The notes under the pieces are model-generated. The model did no database searches. It was not told the DNA's origin and saw only the letters and a list, made by a program, of their open reading frames with translations. A stretch of 64,000 bases of DNA. Source: Planctomycetia bacterium (lineage in GTDB: Bacteria; Planctomycetota; Planctomycetia; Pirellulales; Thermoguttaceae). The stretch covers positions 66,283 to 130,282 of the forward strand of contig JAUNBG010000003.1 in assembly GCA_030527205.1 (NCBI GenBank), written 5' to 3'. Position numbers and translations under genes: made by a program. This document shows positions 36,553 through 45,572 of the stretch, in pieces; the stretch's first letter is position 1; every line of letters begins with the position of its first letter.

Positions 36553-38307
36553 TCAGGATTTTTTGGCAAGGACAGGTTTGAGAACCTTAATTTGACCATC
36601 ACGCAAAACGATTATTTCAGCTTGTTGATTGATTTCGGATAATGCAACCAGTTGAATAAAATGCAAACCGTTTTCGACTTCAATATTATTATATTTCAAG
36701 ATAATATCGCCGCGACGAAGACCTGCTAACGAAGCGGGAGATTTCTCATGAACCAAATTAATTTGCGTTCCTCCCGGCTGTTTTTGGTCTTGATAAAGGT
36801 TCATTTTGGGTTTGAAGTTGGAGTCAAGCTCAATTCCGATATAAGGTCGCGAATAGACCCCGGTTTTGACCAATTGTTTTGCGACATGTTTAATGTTATT
36901 AACTGGAATCGCAAATGTTATGCCCTCATTAACTCCCGAGTGTGTCGCAATGGCCGTTACAATGCCAATGATTTCGCCATTCATCGTAAACAATGGCCCG
37001 CCGCTGTTGCCCCGATTAGCCGGGGCGTTTGTCTGAATGAATCTTTGAAACTGATTTTGCGTGCCTTCAGCAACAATGTCTCGACGTTGTTGGGAACTGA
37101 TATAGCCTTGCGATACGGAGCCGTCCAGTCCAAACGGGCTGCCAATGCTCATAACGCAATCCAAAAAATTGACTCGATCGCTGTTTCCCAATTCAGCAAT
37201 ACGAACCTTTGAATTTCGATCAGTTAAATCAACATTAATTTCGTTTAATCGAATTTCAAGCAAGGCTATATCAAATTCTTTGCAATAAAGGACATTAATG
37301 GGATGAATGATTTGTTTGTTTGCCAAATGAATATCGACGGAGTCATTGGAAACAGGCAATCCGGCGACATGACCATTCGTTACAATATAGCCTTTTTGTT
37401 CCAGAATAACAAGAACTCCGCAGCCCGTTTCGTCTTTTATTTTCGAAAGGTCGCGTTTTTCATCGTAAAAAACCCGAGCTTCAATATGAACGACGGAAGG
37501 TCGAACTTTGTCGCAGGCGCTTCGCATTTCTTCGCTCCACAAATTCGAAATCATAACAACATTGGATTGATTTGATTGATTGGGAATTCTGTCGAAGGGA
37601 ACAGGAATGGCAATCGTATTTGGCAGACTTTTAATTGGATCCGGTTTGGAAATGTCCAGACTCGTTTTATTAATATTGGACTCTTCGATCGTATCGATCG
37701 GCGCTTGATAAATGGCAGGTTGATCGCCATTGTTGGACGTTATATTATTATTTGTTTGATTTTGGTCTAAAGAGTATTCCTGATGTTGTCCGCTATTTTG
37801 ATTGAGAGAATCAACATAATTTCTCCATTTTTCATTTTGACCCGATTCCGGAGTTGAAGGGGGCAGGGGATGACTCGGAGCAGTTTGTTGAGAATTAATG
37901 ACTGGTTTGACTCCGTAAGGCGGTTCAGTAAAAGTTCCAGTTGGTTTACTGGTTTGAGCTTGAGATTTTTCCGTTGCGCTGTCCTGGCTCTGATTGGCTG
38001 GCTCTGTATAGGAAACCAGACTCGCTTGAGTTTCTGCTTCGTTTGAAATAGAATAAATGGAAGAATCATTCGAAATGGATTTGCAAACATTTTTGAGATT
38101 GTCAAAAAATGTCATGAAACAACAGACAATAACAATCGAGCAGAAAAGAACGGAATGCTTTTTCAACAGATAATAAAGAAAACAAAGTAACGCGATAACA
38201 GCAACGAAAGCAGCGAGAATAAAAGCATATGAAAACCAATTAATGCTTTCTAAATTATTGTTTGCAAACCAAATTTGGTCTGTCATAAAAGAAGAAAAAT
38301 CAAACAT
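36553..38307 (-). CDS. HtrA/DegP-like membrane-anchored serine protease
   Basis: Trypsin-like S1C protease, 584 residues. Two close hydrophobic segments (about 27-47 and 52-68) anchor it. A long Ser/Gln/Asn/Pro-rich linker (about 85-245) leads to the protease domain. The catalytic triad is His313 (TNGHVAG), Asp346 (FDIALLEI) and Ser435 (NRGNSGGPLF). One PDZ domain (about 480-580, with YIGIELDSNFKP and SLAGLRRGDIIL) follows, whereas E. coli DegP has two. Probably envelope protein quality control. The ATG has AAGGAG nine bases upstream. Co-transcribed with ubiE. Confidence 0.9.
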   Translation of the reverse strand: MFDFSSFMTDQIWFANNNLESINWFSYAFILAAFVAVIALLCFLYYLLKKHSVLFCSIVIVCCFMTFFDNLKNVCKSISNDSSIYSISNEAETQASLVSYTEPANQSQDSATEKSQAQTSKPTGTFTEPPYGVKPVINSQQTAPSHPLPPSTPESGQNEKWRNYVDSLNQNSGQHQEYSLDQNQTNNNITSNNGDQPAIYQAPIDTIEESNINKTSLDISKPDPIKSLPNTIAIPVPFDRIPNQSNQSNVVMISNLWSEEMRSACDKVRPSVVHIEARVFYDEKRDLSKIKDETGCGVLVILEQKGYIVTNGHVAGLPVSNDSVDIHLANKQIIHPINVLYCKEFDIALLEIRLNEINVDLTDRNSKVRIAELGNSDRVNFLDCVMSIGSPFGLDGSVSQGYISSQQRRDIVAEGTQNQFQRFIQTNAPANRGNSGGPLFTMNGEIIGIVTAIATHSGVNEGITFAIPVNNIKHVAKQLVKTGVYSRPYIGIELDSNFKPKMNLYQDQKQPGGTQINLVHEKSPASLAGLRRGDIILKYNNIEVENGLHFIQLVALSEINQQAEIIVLRDGQIKVLKPVLAKKS

Positions 38308-39093
38308 TTCATTGCTCCTTCAATCAAAATCCAAAAACCGATTCGGTTTACTGGAAGTAATCCCATACTGTTTTCATCCATTGAAAACATTTAATAATAG
38401 AATAATTTTTATAAACTTTTTGGTTTAGTTAATTTATTCCGTTAAATAAGTTATTGTCATTAAAAAACAACGAAAAATAAACATTAAAAAGTTTGGTTTA
38501 TTCCAAATAATTAAACAATTATTCATTAAAATGAGAATTAATAAAATAATTAAAAAAGGCATAAAAATAAACAAGACAGTTATGATTCTTATTATCGATA
38601 ACAATGTCAGGATCGATAATACTGTTTCGTTAAGCAAATCGAGAGTAACCTCAATAATTATTTTAAGTATCATATCAAACATAATCGTTAAGATCAATAT
38701 CTTCTTCAGAAAAAATAAAAAATAATTGGAAAATTTCTAATGTTTTGGATAGACTCCGTTTTTGATAAACATAGCGTTTAAAAACGGTTTGATTTGTTGA
38801 ATTTAAGCCCGGATGAACCGAAAATTGCCAGAATGAGCTCAAGAATAAAATGTTGATATTTCGCAGAAAGAAAAAATTTGCCAGGGCAATTAAAACGCAT
38901 ACAGATTTCGAATATTATTCCTGTTCTTCTCATTTTATGAAATAACAGGAAAATTCGGTTATGACGCCCTTGTATTCAGAATATAAACAAGAGATTGAAA
39001 AACCCCGTTTCTTTGCAGCAAAAATCTGATAAAGAAACGGAATTCAAAAGGATTGGGGAAAGTTTAAAAGATTCAAAATAATTCAAGTTGAAT
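38308..39093. other. 786 bp extremely AT-rich spacer
   Basis: Between 38370 and 38730 the sequence is almost all A, T and short AATAAT-type runs. Hydrophobic frames on both strands here (for example minus 38434-38682) overlap each other and look like a composition effect. No gene is called. Confidence 0.5.
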
Positions 39094-39993
39094 CTAATTG
39101 GGGGTTGTCAGGGTTTGATAAACATCCAAATCGGCCGTTGCTTTTTCCGCTTCATTGAGTTGTTGATAAATGCCCGCTCGTTCAAAATAACAATCTGCAT
39201 CTTGAGGATTGATTTGAATAGCGCGAGTTAAATCGGTCAAAGCTGATTGCCAATCTCCCAAATGTTTGAAATAAAGACCGCGATATTTATAACCATTAAA
39301 AGAGTTAAGATCTTTTTGGATGGATTCCGTATAATCGACAATTGATTTATCCCAAAGTCCGGAATCGGCATAAATTTTGCCGCGAATTGCAAAATAACTC
39401 GCATTTTGAGGTTCGAGTTCAATTGCTTTTGAAAGATCCGACAACGCCAGGTCATATTCCCCCATTTTCTGATAAATGATGCCTCGATTGCAATAAAAAG
39501 AAGGATTATTCGGTTTTTCTTCGATGCAAATTGTTAAATCGTTCAATGCTTCCGAATATTGTTCCAAAGCATTATAAGCAAAACCGCGGTTTGCTAGAAC
39601 AAAAATTTCCTTCGGTTTTTCTTTTAAGACGAAATTGAAATCGTCAATCGCTTCTTTCCAACGTTTTTGACCTAAATAAGATTCCCCGCGACCTCGAAAC
39701 GCTTCGAGATTATGAGGATTGATTTCTATTGCCTGATCAAAACTCTTTTCCGCTTCCTGAAAATTCAATAATCGAATATAGGATTCGCCGCGACCAATCC
39801 AGGCAAGTTCAAACTTTGGCGATTTTTCAATTGAAATATCAAAAAAAGTAATGGCTTCGGCTGGCTGATTGGCCTTTAACGCATTAAGACCGTCAATATA
39901 TTCTTGATTGCTTTTTTGTATCAAATTGGGACAACCGGTCATTGCAAGGCAAAGAAAAACAGAGAGCATTCGGATAAATAAATTTGTGTTCAT
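39094..39993 (-). CDS. TPR lipoprotein
   Basis: Predicted lipoprotein of 299 residues: hydrophobic N-terminus (LFIRMLSVFLCL), then a lipobox LAMTGC whose Cys would be lipidated. About eight regular tetratricopeptide repeats follow, recognisable by recurrent GRGESYL/NRGFAYN and AIEINPHN/AIELEPQN phases. It probably scaffolds envelope complexes; no enzyme domain. Monocistronic, with AT-rich spacers either side. Confidence 0.85.
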   Translation of the reverse strand: MNTNLFIRMLSVFLCLAMTGCPNLIQKSNQEYIDGLNALKANQPAEAITFFDISIEKSPKFELAWIGRGESYIRLLNFQEAEKSFDQAIEINPHNLEAFRGRGESYLGQKRWKEAIDDFNFVLKEKPKEIFVLANRGFAYNALEQYSEALNDLTICIEEKPNNPSFYCNRGIIYQKMGEYDLALSDLSKAIELEPQNASYFAIRGKIYADSGLWDKSIVDYTESIQKDLNSFNGYKYRGLYFKHLGDWQSALTDLTRAIQINPQDADCYFERAGIYQQLNEAEKATADLDVYQTLTTPN

Positions 39994-40389
39994 TAAACCA
40001 TAATCCTATATAAAACAGAATTCTTCAATTTTATAACATTATTATTTCATTAAATTGGATATAATCAATATAATTAATAATGTCCAATTAATAAAATTAA
40101 TTTGAGTTGTTTGTTCGGACAAAAATAATCTGATCGCCAGAGAATTCGAGCCTGTTAAGAATTGCGATCGTTGGGGCTCGAAACAGCAAATCGTAAACAA
40201 AGGCAAAATGTTCCAATAAGTTTGTAACGCATAACCGTTATAATCGTTCCAAAACAAATTCTTGAAACCCCTAAAAGTCAAAAAATTTTTGAAAAACAAA
40301 ATTTTCTGGCTTTTGATTATTCATTCAGGAACCGTCGAATGATTGTTGAGTTTTGCTATAAATAAACGGTTTGTTATTCGATCGGACAG
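39994..40389. other. 396 bp spacer
   Basis: AT-rich; no gene or repeat recognised. Confidence 0.5.
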
Positions 40390-41031
40390 CTAAATTTTAT
40401 CGGACAAAGGAAGTTTATATTTCTTGAAATCCGCAACCAATTGATTGACGTCCAAATATTGAACCGCATGAAAACCGAATGCCTTCGCCCCATTAACATT
40501 TTCTTCAAGGTCATCGATGAGCAAAATTTCTTCTGGTTTAATTTGAACGATTTCTTTTCGAGCCTCATTTAAGGCAACCTCATAAATGTCTGGAAAAGGT
40601 TTCAAACAATTAACAGCAAAACTGGCAATTTGATGTTGAGGGAAAAGTTCCCAAATACAGGGAAAAGCCATTTGAACATATTGCCAATGAATAGGATTCG
40701 TATTCGACAAAACGCCGCGCGGAAACAACGATTTTGATAAATGACGAACAAGCGGCAAAATCGAATCATTAACCCAAAAAATATCGCTTGTCGCAGCAAC
40801 AAAATCGTCCTTTTTGAAATTGGTATTGAATTCAAATCGAATCAATTCGAAATATTCTTTAATCGTCATATCGCCGTTCTCGAAGGCATAATATTTTTTA
40901 TCGCCAAACAGAACCGCCCGAACTTCTTCTTCGCTTTTTTCGACAACTCCTGAAACTTGATGAAGCAGACGCTGAACGCTAAAATTCAAGAGAACATTTC
41001 CCAAATCAAAATAAACAAAACGAATGGACAT
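40390..41031 (-). CDS. HAD-family phosphatase, YihX-like
   Basis: Cytoplasmic haloacid-dehalogenase phosphatase of 213 residues. The open frame extends to 41133, but the ATG at 41031 (MSIRFVYFDLGNVLLNF) has AGGAG six bases upstream and starts right at motif I, so I chose it. Motif I reads DLGNV instead of the usual DxD, as in YihX (alpha-glucose-1-phosphatase) and the soluble epoxide hydrolase N-domain. Motif II SNTNP, a Lys (NCLKPFPDIYE) and motif IV LLIDDLEEN are in place. The substrate is probably a sugar phosphate, unproven. Confidence 0.83.
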   Translation of the reverse strand: MSIRFVYFDLGNVLLNFSVQRLLHQVSGVVEKSEEEVRAVLFGDKKYYAFENGDMTIKEYFELIRFEFNTNFKKDDFVAATSDIFWVNDSILPLVRHLSKSLFPRGVLSNTNPIHWQYVQMAFPCIWELFPQHQIASFAVNCLKPFPDIYEVALNEARKEIVQIKPEEILLIDDLEENVNGAKAFGFHAVQYLDVNQLVADFKKYKLPLSDKI

Positions 41032-41198
41032 TCTAACTCCTGTTTTCAAAAACAATAACTTTGGCAAGAGATTCTTCAAACGCAGGCCATTTGAAAGGGT
41101 TCTGAATCCAAGTTTTCTGCCAACATTTTGCAAAACGTTGACGTTTTTTTCTCTCTATGACAGAAAAACGTCAAAAAATTTGTTGGTTTTTATTAATA

Positions 41199-41304
41199 GG
41201 AAGTTCTAAAAAACTTGGGAGCGCTGACGTCTCGTCCGCAAGAACCGTTTTTTACGAAATGAGCCGAATTAAGTTTGTTAAAAAATCCGGTTTTTAGAAC
41301 TTCA
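41199..41304 (+). repeat. MITE-like element, copy H (subfamily I)
   Basis: 106 bp between the HAD and esterase genes. Termini GGAAGTTCTAAAAAAC / TTTTTAGAACTTC. The 6 bp ATTAAT occurs on both flanks (41192-41197 and 41304-41309). Confidence 0.82.
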
Positions 41305-41403
41305 TTAATTATTATTTCCGTGTCCTAAAAAGAGAGTTAAAGACGAATCTCGACGCAAATTTATAAAATTTGAACAAGAAACAAAGCTTGCATCAACTCT
41401 CTA

Positions 41404-42648
41404 TTAAGGAAAATCAAGGGTTGTAACGGTTCCGCCTGGCATTGTAAAGCCATGAGTTTTTCCTTGACGAAATTCAAGAGTTCGAGGAGCTTTCATGCTA
41501 TTAAACATAACAAACTGTCCCGATGGCGGACAGTCATAATCGCCAAGACCGGCATAAATTGTTGTTTTGCATTGAATTCTTTTCGCGTGATTGGCTGTAT
41601 CATAATAGCCAAGAGCAGGCGTCCAGGACGGGGCGTCGATACTGGGAATGCGATGATGAATTTCTTTTCCGCTCAAATCGGCAAGCCAAGGGACATGAGC
41701 AACGCATTCAGAAACGTCATGGTCAAGCGCCGCAGCAACCAAACATTGAAAACCGCCTTGAGATCCCCCTGTTACAATGAGCGTTTTTCCGTCCCATTCT
41801 TTTTGCGATTTGATGAATTCGAGAGCTCGCAGAATACGAAGAACCATTCCGTTCCAATAACAGGTTTCGCGATCAATATTTCCTTCGGGAATCAGCCCAT
41901 AACTTTTCAATTCATTGTCTCTTAAATTTTGATAATAGGAATTCGGTTGGCCGTTTTCGATTCCATGCGCATTAATATCGAAAGCAAGCATTTTTTGGCC
42001 TTGTTCGTATTTTATATTGGCTGAGCCGACTCCGTAACCATGAAATGAGACATAAGCCGGAAGAGATTTTTCCGCAGCATTTTTCGGTTTACAGAAATAT
42101 CCGGAGACCGATTTGCCGAGACAATCAACTTTAACATCGAAAACTTCAACAGACGGTTCTTCGCTTGGAACGGGAACAAGATCATATCGAAGCGGAATTT
42201 GAGAAAGGCGTTTTTTTTGTTGAATCCAAAACGCGTCAAAATCTTCCGGTTCTGGATAACCTTCGATTTGATCAACGTTGACGCCTGCCCCTCCGTTGAA
42301 ACGGACGTCATCCCAACCGTCGATTCCTTCTGCCCAAACCATAACATGAACGAAACCAGGAATTGCAAGCGACGTTTTTATTCGAAGCGGTTCGCTTGAG
42401 GATGAAATGGCTTCGCCCTGTTCAATGATTTCGTCATCGCCGCGACGCTTCCAGAATAATTTTTGACCGTCAACAGGCTTGCCGTTTTGACGGAATTCAA
42501 CTTCAAATATCATTGTTTCGCCCGGTTGATAAGTCAAGGGATTCTCTTTGTCGGTCTTGCCAAAAAAAGAATATTCAGCCGAAAAAACGTCAGAACAAAT
42601 GAACATCGCGATCATCAAAATAGAATGAAAGGAAAAAAACAGCCTCAT
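41404..42648 (-). CDS. Secreted acetyl-xylan esterase / cephalosporin-C deacetylase family
   Basis: Exported alpha/beta hydrolase of 414 residues that removes acetyl groups from plant polysaccharides or oligosaccharides. The frame is open to 42720, but the ATG at 42648 has GGAG six bases upstream and begins a clean signal peptide (MRLFFSFHSILMIAMFICS...). An N-terminal beta-sandwich with TYQPGETMIFEVEF precedes the AXE1 domain (VDQIEGYPEPEDFDAFW). The nucleophile is in VTGGSQGGFQ; acid and His are in GLGDYDCPPS and KTHGF. It complements the GH78 enzyme functionally but is not adjacent to it. Confidence 0.88.
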   Translation of the reverse strand: MRLFFSFHSILMIAMFICSDVFSAEYSFFGKTDKENPLTYQPGETMIFEVEFRQNGKPVDGQKLFWKRRGDDEIIEQGEAISSSSEPLRIKTSLAIPGFVHVMVWAEGIDGWDDVRFNGGAGVNVDQIEGYPEPEDFDAFWIQQKKRLSQIPLRYDLVPVPSEEPSVEVFDVKVDCLGKSVSGYFCKPKNAAEKSLPAYVSFHGYGVGSANIKYEQGQKMLAFDINAHGIENGQPNSYYQNLRDNELKSYGLIPEGNIDRETCYWNGMVLRILRALEFIKSQKEWDGKTLIVTGGSQGGFQCLVAAALDHDVSECVAHVPWLADLSGKEIHHRIPSIDAPSWTPALGYYDTANHAKRIQCKTTIYAGLGDYDCPPSGQFVMFNSMKAPRTLEFRQGKTHGFTMPGGTVTTLDFP

Positions 42649-42967
42649 TTTTATCTCCAAAGGATTATACTCAAGCCTGTTGAATTGAAAAAAGCTCAGA
42701 TTGTTGAATACGCAAGTCAAACAGTTGACGGATTACTGAGAACAATGCTGTTGACCATTCCGAATCCAAACAGACTCATTTTATTGAGCGTTGTTTCCAA
42801 ACGACTTTCCATAAAACGGTCTCCAACAATCAGAATTTTGATCAAACGAACAATCCAATTGACTCATTATAACAAGAGGCAAAAAATTAAACAAGTTCAG
42901 TCGTTCGTCATTTTTTATAAAACGGGAAGATCATAAAACCGAAAGATACTGAAGCCGATAATGAATG

Positions 42968-42990
42968 GAACGCGCTCGTCTCGTCCGCAT
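42968..42990 (+). repeat. Remnant of the MITE-like element core
   Basis: GGAACGCGCTCGTCTCGTCC matches the central part of the family, but no terminal repeats are found nearby, so it looks like a decayed copy. Confidence 0.45.
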
Positions 42991-43091
42991 CTGATCCAAA
43001 GAATCGTCGCCTCTTTGGAAAAACCAACTGACGTCTATTGATAACATTCACAAAACAATAACGATGTTGAGTTCTGAATTGATTCAACCAT

Positions 43092-43128
43092 AAAAAAGGA
43101 CGATTTCTCATTTAAGAAAAATCGTCCT
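43092..43128 (-). terminator. Intrinsic terminator of the hydrogenase operon
   Basis: Perfect 10 bp stem AGGACGATTT / AAATCGTCCT with a 12-base loop, followed on the minus strand by six T residues, about 140 bases past the response-regulator stop. Confidence 0.8.
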
Positions 43129-43265
43129 GATCAGGGAAACGAAATGATTTATCCCAACCCAAAGCTAATTAGTCCGCTTCGTATGGTCATTCGTCTGTCA
43201 TTTTCGAACTTGGGACAGAAATGACGCGAGTTAAACGGGATTGAATCAAAATAATTTCATTAAGA

Positions 43266-43673
43266 TTAATGACCGCAACAACAGGAACAACCGAGAAGTC
43301 GTTCGAGTTCATATTTCAGCTGTTCAAAACGAATCGGTTTGTTAAGAAAAGCGTCCGCTTTAATCCAGGAACGTTCCGCTTCGGTTTCAAGCGAAAAATG
43401 GAGTCCCATTTCGCTGTTGACGGCGCTGACCATAATGATCGGCAGTTTGGAATTTGCTTTTTTCATCTCAAAAGCAAGCGTAAAACCGCTGTCTGCTTTT
43501 TCCATCATGAGATCAACAATGGCCAAATCAAACGATTCCTTAGCCAAAAGTTCGCGAGCATGAACTTCGCCATCCGCTTCAATAACTTCATATCCTGCCG
43601 CTTCAAGTTCCGGTCGATATTCGGCGCGAAAATCCGGATCATCGTCGACAAAAAGAATTCGATATTTACTCAT
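43266..43673 (-). CDS. Single-domain response regulator with Cys-rich tail
   Basis: A receiver domain without output module, 135 residues. The acidic pocket is at Asp10-12, the phospho-acceptor at Asp54 (AIVDLMM), with Ser83 (MVSA) and Lys112 (LNKPI) completing the active site. The last residues, CSCCCGH, hold four cysteines and a histidine, unusual for a receiver domain and a possible metal or redox site. The gene follows hydA after 58 bases and lies before the operon terminator, so it is very likely co-transcribed with hydCBA. No histidine kinase is nearby. Signalling of redox or H2 status is a guess. Confidence 0.88.
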   Translation of the reverse strand: MSKYRILFVDDDPDFRAEYRPELEAAGYEVIEADGEVHARELLAKESFDLAIVDLMMEKADSGFTLAFEMKKANSKLPIIMVSAVNSEMGLHFSLETEAERSWIKADAFLNKPIRFEQLKYELERLLGCSCCCGH

Positions 43674-43731
43674 ATTTTCAATCTTTCAATATATTTTCAA
43701 TGGTTAATGTTTTAATCGATTATGAAACGGA

Positions 43732-45456
43732 TCAGGTCAACGTTTCCCGTTCATGATAATGCGTATGAAGCAGTTCATGAGATTTTTCGCTGTTCGGTTC
43801 GACAAGATATTCGGCGTAAAGCTGATTGACGTCCGCATTTTTATGGGAAACGCGAAGAGTTTCGCCCGCATCAATGTTATAAAGAGATTGCATTCGCGCT
43901 TTGATTTTATCGACATTGGTTCCGTAAGGCTGACCGCCGCCGCCGACGCAACCGCCGGGACAGGTCATGACTTCAATAAATTGAATATCGCTTTTTTCGC
44001 CCGCTTTAATCATATCCAACAATTTCCGAGCGTTCGAAAGACTATTGACGACGGCAACTCCAACTTTCAAACCGTTGATATCCAAATGAGCTTCTTTCAT
44101 TCCGTCGATTCCTCGAACGGCTTCGATTTTGAGTTCCGCAAGTTCGTTGCCGGTCAAAAGGAAATAGGCGGAACGAACGGCCGCTTCCATAACGCCGCCG
44201 CTGGCCCCGAAAAGTTTGCCCGCTGTGCTCCGAAGACCAAAGGGCGTATCGGCTGCTTCCGGTTGAAGCTTTTTCAGATCCAATCCATACATTTTAATCA
44301 ATTGCGAAAGTTCGCGCGTTGTCAAAACGGCGTCAATATCTTGATAACCTTCGCGTCCCATTTCGGGGCGATTCGCTTCAAATTTCTTCGCTGTACAGGG
44401 CATGACGGAAACGCTGAAGATTTTTTTCGGGTCAAGATTGTTCTTTTCCGCATAATACGATTTAATAACGGCGCCCAACATTTGCTGAGGACTTTTGCAA
44501 GTCGAAAGATTCGGAATAAAATCAGGATAAAAGGTCTCGACAAATTTAATCCAACCAGGCGAACAACTTGTAAACATCGGAAGCGCTCCGCCGTTTTTGA
44601 TTCGGGAAACCAGTTCCGTTCCTTCTTCCATAATCGTTAAGTCAGCGCTGAAACTTGTATCGAAAACGCGGTCAAAACCGAGTCGTCGCATCGCCGCATG
44701 CATAACGCCCATTGCATCGGTTCCCATGGGCAGATCGAACTCTTCGCCAATCGATACGGAAACAGCCGGAGCATGTTGAACGACGACATGCATTTCCGGG
44801 TCTTCCAACGCGTTAATAACTCGTTGAACATGACTTTTCGCCGTCAGAGCGCCGGTCGGGCAAGCGGCAACGCATTGACCGCAGTTGACGCAACTCGAAA
44901 CGTTCATTCCTTCGTTGAAAGCTGTTCCGATAACCGTTTTGGAACCTCGACTGATGAAATCAAGACAGGCAACCCCTTGAACTTCTTCGCAAACTCGGAC
45001 GCATTTGCCGCACAAAACGCATTTGCTGGAATCGCGGACAATCGATTCGCCGGATGAGTCGATTTTGCAAATATCTTTTTGACCGGAATAACGACGGGAA
45101 CGAACGCCCAATTCTTCCGCCAGAGCTTGGAGTTGGCAATTTCCGTTTCGTTCGCAATAGAAGCAATCGGTTGGATGATCGGCAAGCAAAAGTTCGATGA
45201 TCGTTCGACGCGCTTCAATTGTTCGATTCGAATGCGTTTTAACCTTCATTCCTTCAAAGACAGGAAAAGCGCAACTCGGAACCAAAGCGCGTTGGCCTTC
45301 GACTTCAACGACACACATTCGGCAGGCTCCGCTTGGCGGAAGTCCGTCCATATTGCAGAGAGTCGGAATGTTGATTCCTGCCCGTCGAAGAGCTTTGAGA
45401 AGCATTTCGTTCGGTTCCGCTTGAACCGTTCGTCCATTAACTTCAATATTAATCAT
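43732..45456 (-). CDS. hydA: [FeFe] hydrogenase catalytic subunit, trimeric type
   Basis: H2-forming or H2-consuming subunit of 574 residues. In order: a 2Fe-2S domain (Cys34, 45, 48, 62); a His-Cys3 4Fe-4S site (His94, Cys98, 101, 107); two 4Fe-4S clusters (Cys146-156, Cys189-199); the H-cluster domain. Its loops are L1 TSCSPGW (Cys298), L2 MPCTAKK (Cys353) and L3 MTCPGGCVGGGG (Cys499, Cys503). The position after the first L1 cysteine is Ser, whereas many group A enzymes have Cys there. With hydB and hydC it should form a NAD- and ferredoxin-linked, possibly electron-bifurcating complex. Maturases HydEFG are not in the window. Confidence 0.95.
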   Translation of the reverse strand: MINIEVNGRTVQAEPNEMLLKALRRAGINIPTLCNMDGLPPSGACRMCVVEVEGQRALVPSCAFPVFEGMKVKTHSNRTIEARRTIIELLLADHPTDCFYCERNGNCQLQALAEELGVRSRRYSGQKDICKIDSSGESIVRDSSKCVLCGKCVRVCEEVQGVACLDFISRGSKTVIGTAFNEGMNVSSCVNCGQCVAACPTGALTAKSHVQRVINALEDPEMHVVVQHAPAVSVSIGEEFDLPMGTDAMGVMHAAMRRLGFDRVFDTSFSADLTIMEEGTELVSRIKNGGALPMFTSCSPGWIKFVETFYPDFIPNLSTCKSPQQMLGAVIKSYYAEKNNLDPKKIFSVSVMPCTAKKFEANRPEMGREGYQDIDAVLTTRELSQLIKMYGLDLKKLQPEAADTPFGLRSTAGKLFGASGGVMEAAVRSAYFLLTGNELAELKIEAVRGIDGMKEAHLDINGLKVGVAVVNSLSNARKLLDMIKAGEKSDIQFIEVMTCPGGCVGGGGQPYGTNVDKIKARMQSLYNIDAGETLRVSHKNADVNQLYAEYLVEPNSEKSHELLHTHYHERETLT

Positions 45457-45572
45457 TATAAATTATATTCCTTTCTGAAATCGAATTTCCATTTTTGATT
45501 TTGAGCCTCAAAAAGTTGAAAAGTCGATTATTATCGTTAATATGATTGATGTTCACTCGACAAGCTTCCGAA

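Larger units (their letters stand above)
42649..43265. other. 617 bp spacer with MITE remnant and terminator
   Basis: Contains the TACTCAAGCC motif just upstream of the esterase ribosome site, a MITE core remnant at about 42968-42990, and the hydrogenase operon terminator. Nothing else. Confidence 0.5.

Noticed and set aside
38434-38682. Hydrophobic 83-codon minus-strand frame in the AT-rich spacer
   Set aside because: Opposite-strand frames are equally open; composition alone (AT-rich codons encode Ile, Leu, Phe) explains it, and there is no ribosome site.
40390-41133. Longer HAD protein starting at 41133
   Set aside because: The first 34 residues precede motif I without homology, and AGGAG lies right before the internal ATG at 41031.
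44136-44640. Long plus-strand frames inside hydA and hydB
   Set aside because: Antisense shadows of well-supported genes with Arg/Asn-rich nonsense translations.
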